DNA of 64,000 nucleotides from Myrica gale. Its lineage: Eukaryota; Streptophyta; Magnoliopsida; Fagales; Myricaceae. The DNA lies in assembly GCA_963930655.1 (NCBI GenBank), contig OZ005601.1, positions 28,024,921 to 28,088,920 on the forward strand. Direction: 5' to 3'. The translations under genes and the position numbers were made by a program. The notes below the pieces were generated by a model that saw only the letters and a list, made by a program, of their open reading frames with translations, was not told the DNA's origin and made no database searches. The stretch's first letter is position 1, and each line of letters begins with the position of its first letter. Of the stretch, positions 44,455-54,610 are shown piece by piece.

Positions 44455-47428
44455 ATGGATTTGATAATACCATGGAATCTGAGAGCCTCTGCTGTTTCGT
44501 TTCCACCAATCATCACTACGAGTTGCTTCTTCAACAGGCCCTCTCTCTCGCCCGACCACAAGTTCCCGGTCTCATTTTGGACATACCCGATTCCTTATAT
44601 CCCCAACATGATCGCGGCCCAGAAGAGAGACTCAGACGCCGAGCCTGTTCTCAAACCAACCATTGTTGAAGAGGTATCCTTAGACGATGAAGAGGAAGAG
44701 GCTCTCTTTGATGACTTTGAAGATGGTAAACATCCATATACTCTCTTCTCGTTTAATGGATTCAATGTCCTTCGCTACCAAACAGGGCTTTTTATGTATG
44801 GTATTTCTTATGAATGCCTGTCCTAATATGTGCTTGAGCTGCATTGAGATGTATGTGTTGCGGACTTTAAGTGTTTTTGGGTAGCTTTCGGACAAAGCCA
44901 CAGTGACCATGTTTTGGTGTGTTTGGTACTAAGTTCAAGTAGAGTAGTAAATCTCATGTTGCCCTTTTGTTTCTCTGTTAAAAAATCAATCCGTATCTTT
45001 TTGTTATGAAGTCTCATGTGGATGAATTCTTGATTGCGTAGAGGCATCAATGAATGACATTGATGATTATTTCGAAGATGAGGACGTGGCAGATTACACC
45101 GAAGTCTATGTAAGCTTTGATGTAGAGTTATTGCTACAGCTTTCGTAGTTTTGTTTAATGATGTTGAATACGTGCCGAAAACCATTTTGCCTTTTTCTGA
45201 AGGTTGGAGATGGAGGAGAAGGAGGTGGCATTTCTCTTGCTGGGACTTGGTGGGATAAAGAAGCATTAAGGATAGCTGAAGAAGTTTCTCTATCCTTCGA
45301 AGGGGACCTGAAAATATATTCCTTCAGAACAATGTCAAATTCCACCATTCAAGTGCGCATAGAGAAGCTCTCAAAAAAGTAAGAATTGTTGACGGCAAAA
45401 AAATCACCAGTCCCTAAAATTAAAGAATACTGTATATGAAATATCAGGGTTCTCCTTTGGTATGGTTTGTATCAGGTAATGAAGGGTTTAATAGGTGTTG
45501 AGATTCAGTAGGGGTCTATCTCTCCGCATTCAAGTATGAATGAAGGTTTGGGTGTGGGATCCTTGAATCTATCCCATTTCTGATCTTTTGGCATCATTAA
45601 GAAGCCGGAAGTCAAGTTGTTTGAACCATTTGTTTCAGTCCTAAAGTTTTGAGAAGAAAGGTGATACCAAGGTTGAATCAATTGTAATGCTGTTCAGATG
45701 AGCTTTCTGTTGTCAAAATGTAAAAATCCACCAAAGATCTGAACCCTGATAAGTCTAATATCATACTTTTCTGTTTATGCAAAATAAATTCCTAGCGATT
45801 TTGGCCATCAGTCCTGACCACCTCTGAGCAGTGTCGAATTTTACTATATCTGATGCCGTCACATCTTTATATCTGAATGAAAGTAATCATGTTCGATATA
45901 AACACTGGTTTACTGAACCGGAGTTGATGAGATGAAGTTTTCTGAAACAGTGGAGATGTCTCATTCCATAGATCACTAGAAACCGTTTTCCTTGGTTCAT
46001 GGTCCATGTTTTGGCAAGTATTTCGAGAGTTCTGTTCTTTCCTGCACATCACTCTAAATATTTATCAATTTTATGAACCTGCTCTAATTGGTATTTTTTT
46101 ATTTTTCATCATTTGCACGCCAATGGATGAATTTAAAGCAAGTTGTTAGTTGGAATGATTGGTTAGCTCAGGTTGGGGAAATGAACGGTAGATCCCAAAT
46201 GATTGTGCAGGATATGAAAAAGGGACTATGCAATATAACTTGCCAAATTGAATTCAGGCTTATCTTTCAATCATGAGATTCACATATTCCTTTTTGTACC
46301 TAAAGACTGTAACTGAAGAGAAAAGTTTCTTGTAGACAATTGCAGGCAGAAGAAAGGGATACGGGTGTGTATAATTTTGAGAACTTCTCAAAATGTGTTG
46401 CATGGCTGTAATTGAAGTCGAGCATGTTCCATCGAAGTTGCATCTAGTTCAATCATCATATTATTTGTTCTATAATTTTTTTGTTATAAATTTTTCTTAT
46501 ATGTAATGAATGAGGAAAAAAATAATTGTCTATGTGATATAATTCTCCTGATAATTATAACCCTCAATAATTTGTGTCATCCTTTCATGTCGTAGTGAAT
46601 GCTTCTCAAGCTTTAATCTGAACTGATGTTTGACAGGTCTGGTTCCCCTGGTATGGAAGATATTGAAGCTTTTTCAGCAACCTATAGAGCACGACTGGAT
46701 GAAGCAAAGCTCAGCAAAACTGTACCTGAGAATATATGGTTGGAGGTACTTTTTCTTCTTTTTTTATGCTTTTAAGGGGAGTCATAATTCTGCAGAGGAG
46801 ATAAGAAGAATTCCTGGTTCAGGTGCAGTAGCCTGTGTGCTAGACATGGGAGTCCATGACACGGAGTCTAATAATGACGTAAAGTAAAGGGATGAGCTGC
46901 ATATGTATTTTAGGGCTATTTCTTTTTATTTTCCTTGTGTTTTCTTTCAACAATTCCAATAAGTTTTAGATGCAGTTGGCTTTTCTCTTTTAAATAGCAG
47001 AATAATTTAGGTATATTACCCTTAAGAAGCGATGCCTAAAGCTGTAGCAGTTGAAATTCAACACCGGTTATGTCAGCATTCTTTTGACCTTTGGGGTCTG
47101 AAGCCACCTATTTTCCTCGCAGGTGTCATCTCCTGGTGTTGAGAGGGTAGTTCGGATTCCACATGAGCTGGATCGGTTCAAGGATCGGCCTATGCATGTG
47201 AAATATGTCAATCTAGAAGCAAGTGGTTCATTGTCAGAAAGTGATGGTGTTTTCCGGCTTGTTTCTTTTGACATGGAAAGTAAATGTTGCACCTGGGGTT
47301 TAGCTGATGTGAGAGTAAATAGAGAAAAAGCAGGGAAAGGAAGACCGCTAAGCAAAAAGCAAAGGGACTGGCATCTGGACACACCATTTGATTCCTTACG
47401 TTTAGTACGGTTGTATCCTGAAATTTAA
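44455..47428 (+). CDS. RIMP: plastid-type RimP ribosome maturation factor
   Basis: Five exons, 44455-44725, 45042-45109, 45203-45378, 46637-46745 and 47123-47428, join in phase into 309 residues. The first 50 residues, rich in Ser, Pro and Phe with few acids, look like a chloroplast transit peptide. An acidic linker (SLDDEEEEALFDDFED) follows. The RimP fold includes WWDKEALRIAEEVS, TIQVRIEKL, TVPENIWLEVSSPGVERVVR and FKDRPMHVKYV. The SSPGVER block is the best-known family signature. RimP assists assembly of the small ribosomal subunit in bacteria; the plant protein probably does this in plastids. In-frame ATG codons exist upstream to 44323; I chose 44455 because it opens the transit-like segment. 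In Arabidopsis the homologue lies next to GUX3 (from memory). Confidence 0.88.
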
Positions 47429-50158
47429 TTGTTCTTTTCATGTCTTTTGTTATAGCTTTTTTCTCCTTAAAATCTTGTGTCTTTCCATGAAATTCCAGAA
47501 TTATAGAGCTGTAGCATTGAACATACATAAATCTATATAGTTAAAAAGTCATTTTTCTGAATATGCCTTCTCTTGCACACAAATCTAGGTCCAAAATAAT
47601 GAGTGACAAAATTTTCAATAATTGCACGTGTAGTAATAAACTTCTCTTATTTCCATCAAACATATTAATAAGTTGTTTATTTCTTCTGAATTATGATTTG
47701 CTGCATAGGATCACCTCAGAAGATAAAAGAAAGAAACCAAAAGAGATGTGATGGCAATGCCTTGAGGATGCCATGTAGCTTAATGTTTGAAGTGGTTTTG
47801 ACCTGGATCAACTTTTCCTCAAGCGTGGAGCATTTTCTCCATCTCCTTGCTTTGTCCAAGGAAAGGTTAATTACATCAGGGCAATCTGATAACTTAGAGG
47901 TTCAAGAAACTGGAAAGCTTTTAGGATCTTGTTCTCTAAGTTTACACGGAGATGAAGCAGGGATGCTATGCTAAATGGTGGTTATTATGAGTACGACAGT
48001 TCTTGTTTCCAAATCCACATGGATGGTGCAAGTTCAGCTGCAATTTCTTCAATGGGACTTGTGGGAGCTATTTTGAAACTAGGCTATGAAAAAGACGCAA
48101 GCAAGTTGGAATCTGCATACGGCTTCATCATTGAAAATTTCGGTTTTTGCTAATTGTTTTCCTCCTCATGGATAATCTTATCTTGAATAGCAGTACCGGG
48201 AAGCCGCAAGCAAGTTGAGAGGTCAAGGCGCACCTCTGAGTTGAAAGCATTTGATTTGTGTTGCTATATGATTTAAATAGTTAGTTATGGTAGAACTTGT
48301 ACTTTTACTCTAGCAAAGGGTCATTGCAACATAATGCCACATAATGAAGCATTTTGGTTCTAGCAAAGGGTCATTGCAACATAATGCCACGTTTATTCTC
48401 TATGACCGTGAGTTTCATGTGTCTGATTTTATTATGGTGGGAACAATTTTTCAAACTTGGCCCCAAGTAATTTCGAAGGGAAGACATGGTGAAGGAAGTT
48501 TTGACAAATTGCTTGGGTTTTATTTTAAGTGCACCAGGTGTTCGTTACTTGTTTTTAATGAATATATTGTTTGGGCTGGTGGGTATGCTAATTGTCTCCA
48601 CTTTTCCTCCACAACGACACCTGCTGCTTTCAAAGTAAATGGAAGACCACAACACTTCCACATGGAGACGTAGAACATTTTATTGGTGTGTTTTCGGGAG
48701 AACTGCTATTTTAGAGGCCACAAAGGCAGCATATGTTTATCAAGCCTTCATATGTTATGCTTTGAAGATCTTGAAGAAAATATCAGCCTTTAAGAGAAAA
48801 TATTGGAGTGCAAAATGTTAATATATGGATGTTGTGCTTCTCTTTAAGGGCCATGAGGAGAAGATATATTTGCGAGAAATAGAAGCAGTTGTCAAACTTA
48901 TGGGCAAATATGCTCAATATTCTGAAAGAAAGTTCCTATTAAGTGGACACTCAATACAACATGTTTTTCCTTAGCCGAAGGATGTACACTACACTTGTAG
49001 GGAGAGCTCTTTGGTACTTATGAAAGAAGAAGCTCGTGCAAATGTTGCTCTTGCTTTAGGTGTCTTTTTATTCAGAGGCTAATGTTGCTTTCGCATGATA
49101 TTTGATTGTTAAAATTTTAGGATGATAAAAATTTTGGGTCATTAGAATTAAGTGAAATAAAATGAAGAAATAAATTATTAGAATATTTTTTTTATATTTA
49201 TTTGAAGTAAGAAAGTGATAATTCGATGAGAATAAATTTTTTTTATATAATTATTTTATTAATACAAAAAATTTAGCCCCTCGACAGGATCATCGAGTTT
49301 CAGTATAGGGTCTGTGACATCACATCACAAAACTGCAATTTGCAAAGGAACAGACCAGGCTTTCAAGGCCCAGCATTTTTGCTAGAGCTATTGTACGTAT
49401 GTAGGGCCACCTGTTCGTCTTTCTCGAATTTACGAGGGCTTGATGAGAACATAACCGGCTACTCATAAGGAAGAAAAAAACCAGAGTCGATCCCATACAA
49501 CTCAAATGATTCTCTAGCTTAGAGAAGTCCAAAATAATGGGAACAGCGATCAAGATGTATAATTTATGTATTGCTGGAACAACAGATCAAGGCCCAAGGG
49601 TGAATGACGAAGTGCAAGGCTAGATAAAATAACTCTCAGACTATCTTAAGTGCCACGACAAGTTTAAAGTCACAAAAGTACGGTATTCCCAGCGGTGGAA
49701 ATATTTGCTGCTTAAAAAAAAATGGAAATGCATGTTTGCGGCAACATTAAAAGGAGCAGGCTAAAGAATTACACACAAAGCAGTCTTTTTTTGTTGGCTA
49801 GATAACTACACACAAAGCAATCAAAAAGAAAGTTTGAGGTCCCTAATTGATACACTTTTCTAAAACAGCATTATTATAAACCGGCTAATTCAAGTGTAAA
49901 AAGTTCCACTTTTTTATCCATTACTATTATGATTCTTGACCCACTTGGCTCTCTTGTTCGCAAGCGTTTTGCTGGGCTCCAGTAAAGTAGGCTGCAGAGT
50001 TAAAGAGCGAACTGTTTAGAGCAAAAGGGCGGTCTTACCTAAAAGAAAAAGGCCGGCACTTGTCGTCTTTCTACAGTAAAAGAGTAAAACAAAACATAGT
50101 TATTTTGCTATCTCTTCACTGATTGGTTCGTGTCTTCTCCGTGACATATAGTCTGATA
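47429..50158. other. unassigned region downstream of RimP
   Basis: Several open frames of 60-110 codons (47693-47974, 47968-48153, 48344-48673) resist recognition and do not join convincingly. They could be decayed exons of one gene on the plus strand, because they lie in series and have coding-like composition. A 31-bp direct repeat with 50-bp period (CTAGCAAAGGGTCATTGCAA and on) lies at 48310-48340 and 48360-48390. From 49100 the DNA is AT-rich and without signals. Confidence 0.4.
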
Positions 50159-50167
50159 TGATAAATA

Positions 50168-50290
50168 GGGAAATGATAGAGCTACCGAAATTTGTCCCTA
50201 ATCCTGTCCCGAAACTGACGTGGCAACTTTAATATTCGTTAGTTGAGAAGCTGACCGGTTCTCTCCTTCCTACATGGCCCGGTTCTCTCC
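50168..50290. repeat. left terminal inverted repeat of the Mutator-like element
   Basis: It pairs with 54060-54161. A duplicated TGTCCC motif adds 12 bases compared with the right arm. Confidence 0.9.
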
Positions 50291-51660
50291 TTCCCTCCCT
50301 CCCGGTTCTTCTCCATCTCCCCCATTTGAACCCGATGGTGCCTAAACAGGGATTTCAAAATGAAATCCCTACTCTCTCTCCCACGACAGCCTCTCTCTCT
50401 CCCACGACAACCCCTCTCCTCATCCCGATCGGCCGGTAAGACTCCTCTTCTTCTCCCTATTTGCGTTTGATTTGACTGTAGTTAGTGTGTCAGTTGAGAT
50501 TTGGCAGAAGTTTTTTTGTCTCTGGGTCTTTCATTTTCAACCAGTGTATCTTCTGAATCGGAGTAATTTCAAGCTGTTGAATCTGAGTAATTTCAAGCTG
50601 TTGAATGTGTGAAAATGGGTCTGTAAAGCTCGGTAGCTTGTAAAGGGCACTTTCTGTAAGCACAGTTAGTAATCTCTATTTGTGCTAATTTGGGGCTTCC
50701 GACAGTGTAAAGGGTTCGTCTTCAGATACACATATTCTTTCCTTTCAAGGTTTGAAGGACAGTGAAGAGTTTCCAGGCGCGTATATTCGATTTTAATTCT
50801 CAAGAGAGAAAGGTAATAGACACTTTATTGTCTAGCCCTCATTCTATTGTAAGAAAATCAGTACTATTCTTTAAAGTAATGTTTGGTCTCTTCTCATTTG
50901 ACTTCCTTCTCTTGTCAAATTTTAACGCATTCAAAGTTCAGGTGAACATGAATGAGTTGTCTGGGATGTCCAAAGATGTGCCAATAATCTTAGACTATAT
51001 CTACATTACTAAAGACACGAAAGCCGATGGCATCTTAGTCCATAATCTTAGAAGCTTATAAAAAAGAATGTAGTAGTTGCGTGTTAAAACATTTCTCTTG
51101 TGACCTGAGTCACCTGACTGTTGAGTTGATGCCAAATATGTTACATGTCCAGTAAAGTGTGTTCTTTAATGAGCTGCACAGTTCAAGGATCCGGCAGAAA
51201 CATATTAATATTTTACGTACTGAAATACCATTTGAAAAAATCTGGTGGAATGAGATTCTAAGTGTGTGAAATTCTGAAGGTACTAGTTGTCTTGGAATTT
51301 TCTAGAACTTATGAAACAAAGGATCACTTAAGACTGAGAAAGCAAATTAGATGGATGAATGTACTATTTGAGTTTGATAGCTTGGTGTAGAGTCTGAAGG
51401 AACTTTAAAAACACTCTTACCTTTCTCTCTTGAGAAGAGACCAAACATGTCTTGAATAAAGTTGTACTGTTATGCTACATATCAGGTTCAGTTATCATTA
51501 TTTCTTTGCGTTGGAAACATACCTTACTTCTTCTTAGGAGAAAAGTGTTTAGGCGTTAGTTGTTATAGTTGCGTCCTCGATTCGACTCGAAAGACTAATC
51601 AATTACTCCAGAAAATGTAAATTTTTATGTATTGCAGGTAAATAAAATTTCGACATATTT

Positions 51661-52173
51661 ATGGCACCACGACGGTGTGGATGCAATCTCCCAATCCAAG
51701 AAAGAACGTCGTGGACAGCGCAAAATCCCCATCGACGATATTTTACATGCGGCCTAGACGCCCAACATTCGGTGAGTATAGGGTGAATCTGCACTTATAT
51801 CACACATGTAGTCTGCTTTGCTTAAACCGCCAATTGATGATGTCACAATCTATCAATTTGTCTTATGTAGGGGACAACGCGTTGTGGTTTTTTCCAGTGG
51901 ATAGATCCTGAGACGGATAAGCGGGACCCGGCCGAATATGTCCCCCTATTGAACCGCAAGATACAGCAGCTGCTGTCCGAGTTGAAGACGAAGGACGATG
52001 AGCTACTAAGGGTCAGAGCGGAGAACCATATGCTCAGGGCGGAAAACCAGATTCTCAAGAAGGATCCGGAGTTGGAGAGGATGAGGGAGGAACTCGTGTT
52101 GGGATTAGCTGCCTTTGGTTTGGCAGAAAAAACCAAACCCTCGTCCTCATCTTCAACTTCCAGTGGCCTCTAA
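51661..52173 (+). CDS. GRF-type zinc-finger / coiled-coil protein, intact, inside the Mutator-like element
   Basis: Exon 1 (51661-51771, MAPRRCGCNLPIQERTSWTA, then NPHRRYFTCGLDAQHS) and exon 2 (51871-52173) join in phase across a GTGAGT donor and TTATGTAG acceptor, giving 137 residues. The GRF zinc finger uses Cys6, Cys8, Cys30 and Cys42 (RCGFFQWIDPE). A leucine/charge-rich coiled coil follows (about residues 60-105: KIQQLLSELKTKDDELLRVR and on). The tail is Ser-rich (KTKPSSSSSTSSGL). Unlike the ORF at 2400 it has no C-terminal membrane segment. GRF fingers bind nucleic acids in other proteins. The gene lies wholly inside the element, 1.5 kb from its left end, with no visible lesion. It may be a captured host gene or an element-borne accessory gene; I cannot decide. 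Confidence 0.8.
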
Positions 52174-52859
52174 TGTATGTTATATATCACGGCCAACCAG
52201 ATTCCTTTTGTATATTTTTTTAGTTTTCCTCTGGTTTCTTTGGACAAGGCCTTCGGATCCTATCATCTTTGTATATTGTGTTTGGTGTACTGTCTGTCAG
52301 AAGGTTTCAAGTCCCACATAATGAATCCTTTTCCTCCTTGAATCTTTAGAGATAGTATGAATAGGTTGTTTTGGTAGTTTGCTTCTTATTGCACTATCTG
52401 CCTTTTAATCAAGTGCAATTTTCTGGACGATTATTGCTGTGTCAATTGGCTTGCAGAAAGAACTAAAGTAAGACAGGTACTAACAACCAAGCCAATGTTG
52501 GACGTTTGCTCTCTTCTTCGTCTGGACATGTTGAACATAAAATCTAGCTGTCCGTATCCAATCATTTCGAATTGGAAAAGATGTTGCGAGCTTCATTTCG
52601 TGATGCTCAAATGAAGACTTAGATCATATTCTTTACATATTCCCTTTTGGTTTCCTTCTCAGTCTTTGGAGTGGCTGTCTTGCGTTTTGCATTTTGCATT
52701 AACCATGCATGAAATCAGTAATCTGCACCTACCAATGCACGCTGGTTCTAGTGGATTAGTGTTCTTGCAGCGTAATTTATTTAGTTACTAAAATATCTAA
52801 ATCTAAAATTGCATGTCCTATATCTAAAATTGTTCAAACCTGTAAATAAGGTTAACACT

Positions 52860-53165
52860 GCATGCATATAAACCAATGAAAGAAAATAGGTTCTTCAATT
52901 TTCTCATCCTCATTTATCATCTCGGATACCACAGCATTCGTTGCTTTATCATCCCGGTCTTCTTTATCTTCGAACTCTAAATTACGTTAAAAAAGTTTAA
53001 TAAGAAATGCAATTTTCAAAGTCATACTTGGGTCAAAGAAAAATAATTTCACACAAGATTATCAAAGCCACAACAAGCCTAACCAATTTCAGGTTCATCT
53101 TCGTCAGTCACATCATGGTCGCTATATTCGGATTCAACTTCTCTGTCATTCTCCAAACGTGAACT
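52860..53165 (-). pseudogene. acidic minus-strand exon remnants in the Mutator-like element
   Basis: On the minus strand, 53165-53085 reads SRLENDREVESEYSDHDV, then TDEDEPEIG before a GTTAGG donor-like site. An acceptor (ACGTAATTTAG) at about 52983 leads into EFEDKEDRDDKATNAV, then SEMINEDEK. Such acidic, Asp/Glu/Ser-rich stretches occur before the DNA-binding and catalytic domains of many plant MuDR-type transposases. No catalytic domain follows. A minus-strand ATG lies near the right terminal repeat (about 53955). This is a tentative reading of a transposase remnant that converges on the GRF gene. Confidence 0.35.
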
Positions 53166-54059
53166 TGAACAGTTCATTTATAATAACATAAGCTAGCCAC
53201 AATGAGTAACTGAAAACGCAAATAAACTTGGTTAGCAGCAACAACCCAAATTTACACTGATCTCAAAAATTCTCAAACCAATCAACTTGCCTATGACTGA
53301 GAATCGCTGTTTTTGAGAATCCACTATCAACAACACAGAGCTAAGGGATGACCTTCTAGCCCTTGGAGCAACATCACAGCAGAAGATCGATATAAACTGG
53401 GCAACATCACAACAGAGCTAATTATAAATGGTTAAATATTAATTAACTTATGAAAATTAGTGGTATATATAGATTACACTGCTTTGAATTAACTTATGAA
53501 AACCAGTGCGATAACTATGCAAGAGTCAATTATATATATCTCAAGCATGGAGCTTCCCTACAGCCTTCAATTAACATACAAATATATGTATATATATAGA
53601 TTACAGTCGCTTTGGATTTCTGCAAAATAGTAACAGCCCGAAACTAAAGGGATGACCTCCTGTTTTGTAAAGATTGAATAACAATTACAGCAGAAGATCG
53701 ATATAAACTGGGTAGAAGCATGCTATAACAAACCAATAAACAAAAAATGCCTGAGAAATAAAACCACTTAAAAAGTATTTTCCTTTCCATATCCTTCAGT
53801 TTCCGAGCTGTAACATTACATAATGCTAAGAGTTAATTTCCACTTAAAAGTATTTTCCTTTCCATTTCCTTTCCGTATCCTTCAGTTTCCATTTAAAAAC
53901 TAACCTGTTCGGACTTTTGCTAGCTTCTATAGTGACCCCCTCTGCATCGCCATGCGAATCAGCTCCTCAAACTTTTATCTGCGTTCTAAAACCCCCAAAC
54001 GAGGGAACGCGCGTTTTAATTCCCATTTGAACCGGCTTTTTCGATGTTGAACCGGCTAT

Positions 54060-54161
54060 CTATTTTAAGTGCTGAACGGGCCATGTAGGAAGGAGAGAAC
54101 CGGTCTATATTAAGTTGCCACGTCAGTTTCGGGACAGATTTCGGTAGCTCTATCATTTCCC
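54060..54161. repeat. right terminal inverted repeat of the Mutator-like element
   Basis: It pairs with 50168-50290 and is followed directly by the TGATAAATA target duplication (54162-54170). Confidence 0.9.
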
Positions 54162-54170
54162 TGATAAATA

Positions 54171-54610
54171 ATACTTGCCCTTTATATTTTTCAGTAAAAA
54201 ATAAAAAAATATTCATTAAGCGGCTAAAGTAAGCAAAAAGAAGATCCTTGAGTTCTGACTTTATTGACTGTCTAGTCTTCGTTTAGCTTCATCGTGTTTG
54301 GAGGATGCCAGGTGGATTTTGCCATCTTTCTTTCGGAGCATATTGGCCACTGAAAAAGTACGCCGTACTACTAGTCTACTACCCAACGTCTATGAGTCTA
54401 TCCCTATTAACAGCCAAACAGAGACCACAAGTTACTGCCCCAGCTGTAGCCTGCGAGTCTGCAACTTCCCAACGTCCTTCTCTAGCTCTGCCCCAGCTGT
54501 AGCCTGCGAGTCTGCAACTTCCCAACGTCCTTCTCTAGCTCTTGGACTGATTATAAATTTATAGTGCAGTGCATGCCTAGCAAAAAAAAGGCTATAAGTC
54601 AGATCCGGAG
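54171..54610 (+). promoter_or_regulatory. upstream region of the carboxypeptidase gene
   Basis: The interval between the transposon and the SCPL start must hold the proximal promoter and leader. It contains the 53-bp tandem duplication below. The element therefore inserted about 450 bp upstream of the start codon. No clear TATA box is called. Confidence 0.4.
54436..54541. repeat. 53-bp perfect tandem duplication
   Basis: The unit (TGCCCCAGCTGTAGCCTGCG and on) occurs at 54436-54488 and 54489-54541 without a mismatch, 70 bp before the carboxypeptidase start codon. Confidence 0.95.

Larger units (their letters stand above)
50168..54161. mobile_element. Mutator-like element with perfect 9-bp TSD carrying a GRF zinc-finger gene
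   Basis: Nonamers TGATAAATA at 50159-50167 and 54162-54170 are identical. The element ends are inverted: GGGAAATGATAGAGCTACCG starts both arms, followed by CCCGAAACTGACGTGGCAAC and CCGGTTCTCTCCTTCC. The arms are about 110 bp; the left arm has a 12-bp insertion. The 3994-bp interior has a GC-rich leader on the left (50290-50450), the two-exon GRF gene on the plus strand and acidic coding remnants on the minus strand near the right end. No catalytic transposase domain is visible, so it is probably non-autonomous. The perfect duplication suggests a fairly recent insertion. Confidence 0.93.
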
